DNA of 64,000 nt. Source: Microbaculum marinisediminis. GTDB taxonomy: Bacteria > Pseudomonadota > Alphaproteobacteria > Rhizobiales > Tepidamorphaceae. Below the pieces are notes generated by a model, which saw only the letters and a list, made by a program, of their open reading frames with translations, made no database searches and had not been told where the DNA came from. The position numbers and the translations under genes are program-made. Position 1 is the stretch's first letter, and each line of letters opens with the position of its first letter. The stretch spans positions 542,546 to 606,545 of the forward strand of contig NZ_JALIDZ010000002.1 of NCBI RefSeq assembly GCF_025397915.1. The letters run 5' to 3'. Of the stretch, positions 51,596 through 59,401 are shown piece by piece.

Positions 51596-52770
51596 CGCCC
51601 GCTCCGAAGCGCCTCCGCAATCCAGCCAAGATTGGCCGGCCGCAGATGGCCCCAATTGTAGAACGCCAGTTCGTCAACGCCGCCTTCGCGCAACGCGTCG
51701 ACAGCGGCAAGGAATTCGCCCCTAGCTGCAATATCCGGATGTGACGGCCGCAGAATGCCGCGCAGCTTGCCCTTGCCGTTCATGCGGCGGCGGATGTCGA
51801 GCAGGTCGGCTTGCACCCGCGCAGCACTCGGTTCGTAGAAGCAGGCTTCGATGATGCCCGGGCTTTCTGCGAGTGCCGCGAGGTCCGTACCCTCATACCA
51901 GGCGGCGCCGGTCGGCCGCGCAACCGAAGGGATGACGGCCACCTCCGCGTCAGGCCGAGCCGCAGCGCGAATTTCCGCGACGAGCGATGTGACGACCTCC
52001 CGACGCATCGCCAGATAGGCGGCAAGATCGCCATTGGTGGCGACATCGGCGGTCCAGAACGCAGCGGCCATGTCGTCGGGATAGTCGACGTCGCTGGCAA
52101 GGTAGCCGTCGATATCGGCGACGACCTTCGCTTTGAGGCGGCGAGCATCGATGCCGCGCTTCTGTGCGGCCGCCTCGCAATGGCCGCAGAAGCAGAGGCC
52201 GAGCATGTTGTCCAGCCAGACATTCGTCTTCATCAGCGCGAACTCGTGGTGGTAGCCATGGGCGTAGGGGGCGAAGCCCGGCGATTCCACCGAAATGCCG
52301 CGTACCGGATAGTTCTGCGTCACGTCGCGCGCCAGGCCGACGGCGTAAGCCCGCGCCTCGGAAGAGGACGGGCACAGATTGTAGAAGTACGGGTCGCCGA
52401 ATGCGTTGCGGACGACGGCGTCGGGATGCGACATGCCGAGCCGCGTATTGTGCAGCATCACGAGCCAGACATTCACCCCCAGCGTGTCGCGCTCGACCAG
52501 TTCGCGCAGCACGTCCCGTCCGCCGAGCGGCCCGTTCTGAACCGGCTTTATCGCACCGTAGAGTGACCGGTCGGCCTCAAAGTAGACCGTGCCGTCATCC
52601 GGGAAGTACACCTTTCCGGTCTTGCCGTGCGGCCGCAGGAACTTGCCCGCGTGGTAGCTTCCCGCAATGGTAACGGTATCGACGCCGAGTTCGAGGAACT
52701 CGCGTTCCGCCGTCTCGATGCCGGCTTCTGCAAGATCCCAAGCGTAAGCGTAGATTGCCTTGTAGCTCAA
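51592..52770 (-). CDS. Uncharacterised 392-residue protein, TTG start
   Basis: I do not recognise this family. The likely start is a TTG at 52770 with GGAGGT 8 nt upstream, forming a TTGA overlap with the stop of the metallohydrolase gene; no ATG is suitable. It opens with YKAIYAYAWDLAEAGIETAEREFLELGVDTVTIAGSYHAGKFLRPHG. The alternating pattern of hydrophobic strands and helices (VWLVMLHNTRLG, RGISVESPGFAPYAHGYHHEFA, DAEVAVIPSVARPTGAAWYEGTDL) suggests a TIM-barrel enzyme like some glycoside hydrolases. Cys193, Cys195 and Cys198 in LCFCGHCEAAAQKRG may bind a metal. Overlaps on both sides imply that it is an integral pathway enzyme. Confidence 0.8.
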   Translation of the reverse strand: MSYKAIYAYAWDLAEAGIETAEREFLELGVDTVTIAGSYHAGKFLRPHGKTGKVYFPDDGTVYFEADRSLYGAIKPVQNGPLGGRDVLRELVERDTLGVNVWLVMLHNTRLGMSHPDAVVRNAFGDPYFYNLCPSSSEARAYAVGLARDVTQNYPVRGISVESPGFAPYAHGYHHEFALMKTNVWLDNMLGLCFCGHCEAAAQKRGIDARRLKAKVVADIDGYLASDVDYPDDMAAAFWTADVATNGDLAAYLAMRREVVTSLVAEIRAAARPDAEVAVIPSVARPTGAAWYEGTDLAALAESPGIIEACFYEPSAARVQADLLDIRRRMNGKGKLRGILRPSHPDIAARGEFLAAVDALREGGVDELAFYNWGHLRPANLGWIAEALRSGR

Positions 52771-53984
52771 AGGTGACCTCCGCAACTGTGCGCCCCACCA
52801 ATAATGAACGGCTCCTCGAACGGGCGTCGCGCGACTTCCATCCTTTTCCCGCCGAGATAGACCGCCATTGGCTGCAACAACGTCGTGCCCTGGCGTCTCA
52901 CCCCTTCCACGTCGGCGAACACGTAGTTGCCGTCGACCTGCCTGAGGACAGTCACATCCGCCGGGGCGCCCACGCCGAGATGGCCGAGCTCCGGGCGGTT
53001 TATCGCCAGCGCCGGCCGGCTCGTCGCCATGCCGATCGCCTCGGAAAGCGAAAGCCCGCAATTGATGAGCTTGCTCATCGTGTGGAGCAGGTCATATCCC
53101 GGTCCCTCGACGGCGATCACATGCACGTCGGAGGAGATGAGGTCGGGCGGGAAGCCTGCCTTCAGCGCGCCCTCGGCGATGGTGTAGCTGAAGGCGCCCA
53201 TGCCGTGGGCGATGTCGAACAGCACACCGCGTGCGCGAGCAGCGAGTACCGCGTCGATTATCTTCCCGTTCTCGTCGAGCGCAGCGTTGGGCGCTGGGCG
53301 GTAGCAATGGGTGAGGATGTCGCCCGGCCTCAGCATCGATACCACGTCCGCGTAGCTCGGCGGCGCGGTTCCGATATGGGTCATCAGCGGAAGGCCGACC
53401 TCCTCCGCCGCCTCGAGCGCCAGTTCCAGCGCGCCGAGGCCGAGCTTGTTGGTCACCGGACCGCCGATACGTACCTTGACCCCGACAATACGGTCGCGGT
53501 TGGCCTCGATCTTGGCGACGCAACGGTCCACCGGAAGCATCTCGCGCAGCCGCGCCTCGCCGAGAGACAGGCCCCAATCGAAGCCGAAGATGCCCGGAAA
53601 CGAGATGTTGAGGAAAGCGAGAATGCGATAGGGGGACTGCGCCATCACATAGTCGCGAAAGCCGTCATAATTGCCGGCTCCGGCGCTGCCGGCATCTACC
53701 AGCGTCGTTGTTGCCGACCGACGCGCGATGAAATCGGGATCCACACTGAGAGAGGTCGCCTTGTTGTAGACGTGAGTGTGGATGTCGATGAGACCTGGAG
53801 CGACAATCGCCCCGCGGACATCCTCGACCCGCGCGGCTTTCGCCGCCAGGCCTTCGCCGACCGCGGCGATCCGACCTTGCCGGAAAGCCACGTCCAGTAC
53901 AGCATCGACGCCGTTTCGTTCGTCGAGGACGCGTCCTCCTTCAAGCACGAGTTCGTAGCATTCGGCGGCTGCCGGCTCGCTCAT
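52767..53984 (-). CDS. Amidohydrolase/deacetylase (dihydroorotase-like, Atu3266 type)
   Basis: A 405-residue metal-dependent amidohydrolase. The metal-binding H-x-H is in GLIDIHTHVYNK near residue 65. The carboxylated Lys is probably that of IVGVKVRIGGP. His ligands are in LMTHIGTAPP and ILTHCYRPAP, and the active-site Asp in DLISSDVHV. This subgroup (Atu3266, EF0837) includes enzymes that cleave amides or esters of small hydroxy or amino acids. It may start breakdown of an N-acyl or lactam compound brought in by the ABC importer of the same operon. Confidence 0.88.
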   Translation of the reverse strand: MSEPAAAECYELVLEGGRVLDERNGVDAVLDVAFRQGRIAAVGEGLAAKAARVEDVRGAIVAPGLIDIHTHVYNKATSLSVDPDFIARRSATTTLVDAGSAGAGNYDGFRDYVMAQSPYRILAFLNISFPGIFGFDWGLSLGEARLREMLPVDRCVAKIEANRDRIVGVKVRIGGPVTNKLGLGALELALEAAEEVGLPLMTHIGTAPPSYADVVSMLRPGDILTHCYRPAPNAALDENGKIIDAVLAARARGVLFDIAHGMGAFSYTIAEGALKAGFPPDLISSDVHVIAVEGPGYDLLHTMSKLINCGLSLSEAIGMATSRPALAINRPELGHLGVGAPADVTVLRQVDGNYVFADVEGVRRQGTTLLQPMAVYLGGKRMEVARRPFEEPFIIGGAHSCGGHL

Positions 53985-54036
53985 AAGGGTGCTCCGTTGG
54001 GTCGGTCAGCCCGCTTTTTGGGCCGGCAAGGACGGA

Positions 54037-55122
54037 TTAGTTCAGCTCGATGGCGCGCTTCTCGTGGATCGACTGCTCGGCGGCAAGCACAATGCGCAGG
54101 CTGTTCACTGCGGCATCGTTCGCCTCGCTCAGGTCGAGATCTTCCTGGATCGCCTTGAGGAAGAAGGCCTGCTCGCGGTCGCAAAGATCCTGATGGCCCG
54201 GCTCGCCTTCCATTTTGAAGAGCTCGTCCTTCTTGACGAAGTTCTTGTCGGGCCCGACCTCCGCATGGTGATAGCGGATGGCGTCGGTCTTGGTGTGCTG
54301 GTCGATGTCGGCAGAATCGGAGATGTCGGCCAGCTGGTCCTTGCCCTCGGAATGGTCCGGCACGATGGAAACGGCGCCACGCGGGCCGACCACGTCCTTC
54401 ACGAAGAACGCTTCCTCGCTCATCATCGGCCCCCATCCAGCCTCATACCAGCCGACTGAACCGTCGTCGAAGGTGACATGAAGGTGGCCGTAATTCTGCT
54501 TGGACGCATCGTCCCAGAGCTTGGCGCCGATGCCGTGCACGCGCACCGGCTTTGCGTCGGTGAGCTGGCACATGACGTCGACATAGTGGACGCCGCAATC
54601 CACGATGGGGATCAGGCTGTCGATCAGGTTCTTGTGCCAAGCCCAGGCTGGACCGTTGCTCTGCTGGTTCAGATTGAGGCGCATGACTAGCGGCTTGCCG
54701 AGCGTCTTGCCGAGCTCGATAAACTTCACCCAGCTCGGATGGACGCGCAGGATGTAGCCGAGCATCAGCTTCCTGTCCTTCTCACGCGCCAGCTTCACGA
54801 CGGCTTCCGCGTCATCAATATTGGTCGCCAGGGGCTTCTCCATGAAGACGTGGGCACCGGCGTTCAGCGCCTTGATGGCGTATTCGGCATGGGTGTTCGG
54901 CCAGGTGTTGATCGACACCGCGTCCGGTTTCGTCTCGGAGAGAGCCTGCTCGTAATCCTCGAACAGCGGATAGTCCTTCAGCTCGTCCGGAATCGTCTTA
55001 GACCTGATCGTGCGGCTCATCAGCCCGACGATCTCGAAGCCGGGGTTGCGGTGGTAGGCGCTGGCATGGGACGCGCCCATATTGCCCAGCCCGACGACCA
55101 GAACCTTTACTTTGTCGGCCAT
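54037..55122 (-). CDS. Gfo/Idh/MocA family dehydrogenase (copy 2)
   Basis: A 361-residue NAD(P)-dependent oxidoreductase. KVLVVGLGNMGASHASAYHRNPGFEIVGLMSRT opens the Rossmann domain, EKP lies in FMEKPLATNIDDAEAVVK near residue 98, and IPIVDCGVHYVDVMCQLTDAKP is the catalytic helix. Unlike copy 1 it has a longer C-terminal part with a charged loop. Two such enzymes in one operon suggest oxidation/reduction of a polyol or inosose-like ring at two positions. Confidence 0.92.
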   Translation of the reverse strand: MADKVKVLVVGLGNMGASHASAYHRNPGFEIVGLMSRTIRSKTIPDELKDYPLFEDYEQALSETKPDAVSINTWPNTHAEYAIKALNAGAHVFMEKPLATNIDDAEAVVKLAREKDRKLMLGYILRVHPSWVKFIELGKTLGKPLVMRLNLNQQSNGPAWAWHKNLIDSLIPIVDCGVHYVDVMCQLTDAKPVRVHGIGAKLWDDASKQNYGHLHVTFDDGSVGWYEAGWGPMMSEEAFFVKDVVGPRGAVSIVPDHSEGKDQLADISDSADIDQHTKTDAIRYHHAEVGPDKNFVKKDELFKMEGEPGHQDLCDREQAFFLKAIQEDLDLSEANDAAVNSLRIVLAAEQSIHEKRAIELN

Positions 55123-55190
55123 CAGGCCCTCCCCTTCATGGTGTGGTGCGGGCGGACGCGGCCGTCCGCCCTTACGTTTTCAGCGACGGA

Positions 55191-56354
55191 TCAGCCCGGA
55201 ACCGCCTGGTCGTAGAGACGGGCCTTCACGGCGTCGACGTCGATTGCCGCAAACTCGTCGGTGAGTTCGTAGCCGTCGGCATCTGCCTTGACCTTGTCGT
55301 GGTCGAAATCGTTGGCGGCCGCGACGCACTCGTTGGTACAGACATCTTCGGCTCTTACCGGAGAGCTGATCTGGCCGAGCTTGTGGATTTCGTCGAAGAA
55401 GGTCTGCCATGCGGCCATGTTGTGGTCGCCCCAGCCCGCCCGCTGATCCATGTCGCCGCGGAAGACGGCGATCTGCTGGAGAATCGAAGTCACGCCCAGC
55501 TCCGGACCGATATTGCTGGCAAGGGTCGGGAACTGCTCGAACACCGCTTCCACCGCCGCGCGTGGATTCAGGTAGCCGAATTCGAGGCTCATCGCCCAAG
55601 CCCGCAGATACTTGTCGAGGAAGGCCTTCCTGTCTGGGTCCTCGAGATCCGAGGCGCGGACCACGAAGGTGTTGGCGAACAGCGGCGAATGCTGGACGCC
55701 GAGCCAGTACTCGAATTCCAGCCCGGTGCCGATCCACTCCGCCCGCAGGCCCTCCCAGCTCAGCGCGGCGTCACCCTGGCCTGCCTTGAGCGCCGTCGCC
55801 CAGGTCGGCCAGCCGGCCTCGACATAGGTGACTTTACTGACATCGACACCCTGCACGGCGAGCATCGGGTCGACGATTGACTGCCATGCGGCCGAGCCGA
55901 GCAGGATCTTCTTTCCTTCGAGCGTCTTGAGATCGTTGGTGCCTTCGCCCTTGCGGAAGGCTAGGCTGAACGTGTCCTTGGCTCCCATGTGGAAGGCCGA
56001 TTTCAGATTCATCCCGTTTTCGATCGCGAAGGAGAACACGCCGGGTGAGGGAAAGCCCATGTCCGCCTGGCCGACATCGACGAACTTGACGGTCGCGGTA
56101 CCGTCGGAGGGGCCTGGCTCCATTGCGATCTCTACGTCGAGATCGTCGAAATAGCCCATCTTCTTGCCTATCCAGTAAGGATAGTCGTCCAGCACTTCCA
56201 GCGTGCCGCGCGGCGAGATCCATGTGAATTTCGGATAGGGATCGGCAAGGGCGCGACCTGCGGAGCCGAGCGAACTGGCGGTGACGACGCCCGCCGCCGA
56301 TACCTGCAGGAAGGTTCTGCGGTTCATGTGACTGGGCATGGAGAACTTGTTCAT
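55191..56354 (-). CDS. ABC transporter substrate-binding protein (NMT1/SsuA type)
   Basis: A 387-residue periplasmic receptor with a twin-arginine signal (HMNRRTFLQVSAAGVVTASSLGSAGRALA, cleavage near residue 39). Mature motifs are TWISPRGTLEVLDDYPYWIGKKMGYFDDLDVEIAMEPGPSDGTATVKFVDVGQADMG and DLKTLEGKKILLGSAAWQSIVDPML, as in NMT1/THI5-like nitrate, sulfonate and thiamine-precursor receptors. Start at 56354. Co-encoded with an SsuBC-type permease and ATPase. Ligand probably a small nitrogen- or sulfur-containing organic compound. Confidence 0.92.
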   Translation of the reverse strand: MNKFSMPSHMNRRTFLQVSAAGVVTASSLGSAGRALADPYPKFTWISPRGTLEVLDDYPYWIGKKMGYFDDLDVEIAMEPGPSDGTATVKFVDVGQADMGFPSPGVFSFAIENGMNLKSAFHMGAKDTFSLAFRKGEGTNDLKTLEGKKILLGSAAWQSIVDPMLAVQGVDVSKVTYVEAGWPTWATALKAGQGDAALSWEGLRAEWIGTGLEFEYWLGVQHSPLFANTFVVRASDLEDPDRKAFLDKYLRAWAMSLEFGYLNPRAAVEAVFEQFPTLASNIGPELGVTSILQQIAVFRGDMDQRAGWGDHNMAAWQTFFDEIHKLGQISSPVRAEDVCTNECVAAANDFDHDKVKADADGYELTDEFAAIDVDAVKARLYDQAVPG

Positions 56355-56427
56355 CGCTTTTCCCCTTTTTCGGAACGTTCTGGACTGTTGGTCCCGATGC
56401 CTCTTCCTCCCGACATCGGATCTGTGC

Positions 56428-57273
56428 TCAGGCCTCCCAGCTGGCGAACTTCTTTCCAAGCAGGAAGAAGATGACGTAGATGAAGATGCCTAGAATCGAG
56501 AGGATCAGGACGACCGCGAAGAACTGTGGCATCTGGATCATCGAGGAATAGGATGTCAGCCGGTTGCCGAGGCCGAAGCCGCCGCCGACCATTTCCGCAC
56601 CAACCGCCGTCAGCAGGCCGAATATCGAGCCGACCATCAGTCCGACGAAGATCATCGGCAGTGCCATCGGCGCACGGATCTTCCAGAATATCTGGAGGGT
56701 CGAGGCCCCGTAGGATCGCGCCAGCGCGATCTTGCCGTGGTCGACGCGGCGGAAGCCGGTTGTGGCGTTGATCATCACCATCGGCCCCGAGGCGAGCGCC
56801 ACGGCGACGATGCGCGGTTCGTAGCCGAAACCCATGCGCAAGATGAGCAGCGGCACCAGCGCCAGCATCGGTGTCGTCACCAGCAACAGGATGTAGGGAG
56901 TAACGATCTTCTCGACGAATGGGAACTGGGTGATCACTGCCGCCAGAAGGAGCCCGACTGTCGCTCCGATCGCAAAGCCGACCCCGAGTTCAACCAGCGT
57001 ATGGCCGAGGTGCGGCGCAATCCTGGGAAATTCAGTGACGAGCGCTACGGCGATCTCGCTGGGCTTCGGAAGCACGTATTGCGGGACTTCGAACGCCCCG
57101 AGCGCCAGCTCGGTCCCGCCGATCACGACGATGGCGACGAGCAGGATAGCCACCACCTCGCCGAAGGACTTGATGCCCGGTCCGGCCGTCAGGGCGGACA
57201 TGTTGCTGATGCCTACGTCACCACCAACTCCGCTCTTGGTCCCGAATTCGGGGATGGCGTCCGTTTCACTCAT
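56428..57273 (-). CDS. ABC transporter permease (SsuC/TauC type)
   Basis: A 281-residue permease with six hydrophobic segments and the EAA-type loop GKIALARSYGASTLQIFWKIRAPMALPMIFVGLMVG near residue 190. The start at 57273 follows GGGGGGACGAG; another ATG at 57297 overlaps the ATPase. The N-terminal extension is acidic and soluble. Confidence 0.92.
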   Translation of the reverse strand: MSETDAIPEFGTKSGVGGDVGISNMSALTAGPGIKSFGEVVAILLVAIVVIGGTELALGAFEVPQYVLPKPSEIAVALVTEFPRIAPHLGHTLVELGVGFAIGATVGLLLAAVITQFPFVEKIVTPYILLLVTTPMLALVPLLILRMGFGYEPRIVAVALASGPMVMINATTGFRRVDHGKIALARSYGASTLQIFWKIRAPMALPMIFVGLMVGSIFGLLTAVGAEMVGGGFGLGNRLTSYSSMIQMPQFFAVVLILSILGIFIYVIFFLLGKKFASWEA

Positions 57274-57293
57274 CTCGTCCCCCCGTGTGCGAT

Positions 57294-58124
57294 TCACAGC
57301 GACGCGTTTGAAGCCGCCGGTGAGACGGTGCCCCCACCCTGCAGATAGCGGCTCTTCCTCTCCCCGACGATTTCCCGCTTGATCGTATTGGTCAGGTCGA
57401 AGACTTCCTTCGTCGACATGATCTCGAGCGAGCGGGGACGCGGGAAAGGCACCTCATGGATGTTAGCCACGCGGCCGGGTCGCGCGCTCATCACCACAAC
57501 ACGGTCGCCGAGGAAGATCGCCTCTTCGATCGAATGCGTGATCAGCACGATCGTCATGGGCATATCGAGCCAGATCTCCTCGACGAGCCGGTTCATCTCC
57601 TCGCGAGTGAAGGCGTCGAGCGCCCCGAAAGGCTCGTCCATCAGCAGCACTGACGGCTTGTACGACAAGGCGCGCACCAACGCGGCGCGCTGCTGCATGC
57701 CCCCGGAAAGTTCGCGCGGATAGCGGTTGGCGAAGCCCTCAAGCCCGACGCGGTTCAGCAATTCGTCGACCCAGATCCGATCGGATCTGGTGCCCTTGAT
57801 TTCGAACGGGAAGTTGATGTTGGCGGCCAGATTGCGCCACGGGAGCAGGTTCGCCTCCTGGAACACCATCCCGATCTGCGGGTTTGGCCCGTTCACCGGA
57901 ATGCCGTCTAGTAGAACTCTGCCTGAGGAGAGGCTGTGGAGCCCCGACATCGACCACAAGAGCGTGGTCTTGCCGCAGCCGGAAGGCCCGACAATTGTGA
58001 CGATCTCGCCGGACCTGATGTCGAGGGAGCAACGGTCAATCGCCAGAAGGTCGCCGGACCTGGTGTTGTACACCTTGGTCGCACCATCGACGCACAGCTT
58101 CGGCTGACTGGAACGGCCAGACAT
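57294..58124 (-). CDS. ABC transporter ATP-binding protein (SsuB/TauB type)
   Basis: A 276-residue ATPase with Walker A GPSGCGKTT near residue 46, Q-loop MVFQEANLLPWRNL, signature LSGGMQQRAALVRAL and Walker B VLLMDEPFGALD. First gene of the eleven-gene minus-strand operon that continues to RidA at 47951. Divergent from the RpiR gene. Confidence 0.94.
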   Translation of the reverse strand: MSGRSSQPKLCVDGATKVYNTRSGDLLAIDRCSLDIRSGEIVTIVGPSGCGKTTLLWSMSGLHSLSSGRVLLDGIPVNGPNPQIGMVFQEANLLPWRNLAANINFPFEIKGTRSDRIWVDELLNRVGLEGFANRYPRELSGGMQQRAALVRALSYKPSVLLMDEPFGALDAFTREEMNRLVEEIWLDMPMTIVLITHSIEEAIFLGDRVVVMSARPGRVANIHEVPFPRPRSLEIMSTKEVFDLTNTIKREIVGERKSRYLQGGGTVSPAASNASL

Positions 58125-58169
58125 CTTGAGCTCCCCAACATATCTTGCAGCCTCTATCGGGCCATTGAC

Positions 58170-58223
58170 TACAGTCTGTAACTATCCGCCATTTTAAGTC
58201 AAGTGGGTTGAGTGCGGTCAACC
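58170..58223. promoter_or_regulatory. Candidate RpiR operators in the divergent gap
   Basis: Two inverted repeats lie in the 254-bp gap between the ABC operon and the RpiR gene: TACAG-T-CTGTA (58170-58180) and GGTTGA-GTGCGG-TCAACC (58206-58223). Their position near the ABC operon start suits control of the divergent pair. No other copy was noticed in the window, so the link to RpiR is positional. Confidence 0.4.
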
Positions 58224-58378
58224 TTCACTCTTGTAATCCCTTAGATTCTCTGGAACTTAAGGATTGAAATGCATGTAAGTTTCCTACAAAATTGCGATCG
58301 TGCTAATACCGTCGCTCACCGAAAATGATGCGATACGACTGCAACGTCTCTGGCTAACGTTGAAGAGGTCTCTGCCTG

Positions 58379-59329
58379 ATGGAGCTCAAAACAGGAAGAC
58401 AAGAGGCGGAAGCGGGCCGGCGCGACGACCCGGCGGATATCCAGTCCAGGCCGATTCCGGACATCCTGTCGCAGATCAAGGATTCCTATAGCGAATTGCG
58501 GCCTGCCGAGCGGCGCGTAGCCGACGTAGTGCTATCGGCGGTATCGTTCTCGGTGGATGCGTCGAACGCCGAAATAGCCCGCCGGGCCGGCGTCAGCGAG
58601 CCGACGGTCACCCGATTCTGCCGCGCGATCGGCTGCAATGGCGTTCGGGATTTCAAGCTGAAGCTGGCCCAGAGCGTTGTCGTTGGCCGGCTCTATCTTT
58701 CACCTACCCCGCCGCCGGAACCCGGCGATGATGCCTCGCCGCTGTGGAGCGTGGTCTTCGGCGAGGCGCGCAACGCGCTTGCCGCCGTCGAGCGCAGCAT
58801 CGGCCCGGCAGATGTGTTGCGCGCCGCCGACATGGTTGCCAGTGCCCGGCAGGTGGTGGTGTTCGGACTTGGGGGGAGCTCCGCAACGCTAGCGCTTGAG
58901 ACGCAGAACAGATTGTTCCGCTATGGCGTTGTCGTCTCCGCCCATTCCGATCCGTATGTGATGAAAATGATGGCTTCGTCGCTGAAGCCGAACGATCTGG
59001 TCGTCGCCATATCGAGCACGGGGCGCACGCGCGAGGTAATCGAGGCCGTTGCGCTCGCCAAGCATTATCGCGCCGGGACAATGGCGATAACGGCCCCGGC
59101 AAGCGGACTTGCCGCCGAGGTGGATTTGGCGCTCACGGTCGAGATCCCCGAATTTCCAAGCGCGCTGAAGCCGACAGCGTCGCGCTACGCATTCCTCCTC
59201 ATACTCGACCTCGTTTCCACGGCGGTCGGATACCGCCTCGGCTCGGATGCGCGCGAGACGCTCCGCAGGATCAAATACACCGTGATCAACCACCGCAAAG
59301 GCAATGCGATGGAGCCGCTGGGCGACTGA
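58379..59329 (+). CDS. RpiR family transcriptional regulator (HTH + SIS)
   Basis: A 316-residue RpiR/MurR regulator. The N-terminal HTH spans about residues 28-100 (IPDILSQIKDSYSELRPAERRVADVVLSAVSFSVDASNAEIARRAGVSEPTVTRFCRAIGC). The SIS sugar-phosphate isomerase domain follows (RQVVVFGLGGSSATLALETQNRLFRYGVVVSAHSD, and DLVVAISSTGRTREVIEAVALAKHYRAGTMAITAPASGLAAEVDLALTVEIPEF). Such regulators usually sense a phosphorylated sugar or amino sugar. It is divergent from the eleven-gene operon and probably controls it. The effector class agrees with a sugar- or polyol-like substrate. Confidence 0.93.
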   Translation: MELKTGRQEAEAGRRDDPADIQSRPIPDILSQIKDSYSELRPAERRVADVVLSAVSFSVDASNAEIARRAGVSEPTVTRFCRAIGCNGVRDFKLKLAQSVVVGRLYLSPTPPPEPGDDASPLWSVVFGEARNALAAVERSIGPADVLRAADMVASARQVVVFGLGGSSATLALETQNRLFRYGVVVSAHSDPYVMKMMASSLKPNDLVVAISSTGRTREVIEAVALAKHYRAGTMAITAPASGLAAEVDLALTVEIPEFPSALKPTASRYAFLLILDLVSTAVGYRLGSDARETLRRIKYTVINHRKGNAMEPLGD

Positions 59330-59401
59330 ACACCTGCTCTGCGCCGCCACGGAGGAGCAGCGGAAAGCCATCGAACCACAGTCAATCAGGGATGAGATCG
59401 A

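Noticed and set aside
52755..54158. A 467-codon plus-strand open frame opposite the metallohydrolase gene
   Set aside because: Antisense of a well-supported amidohydrolase gene; no family match.
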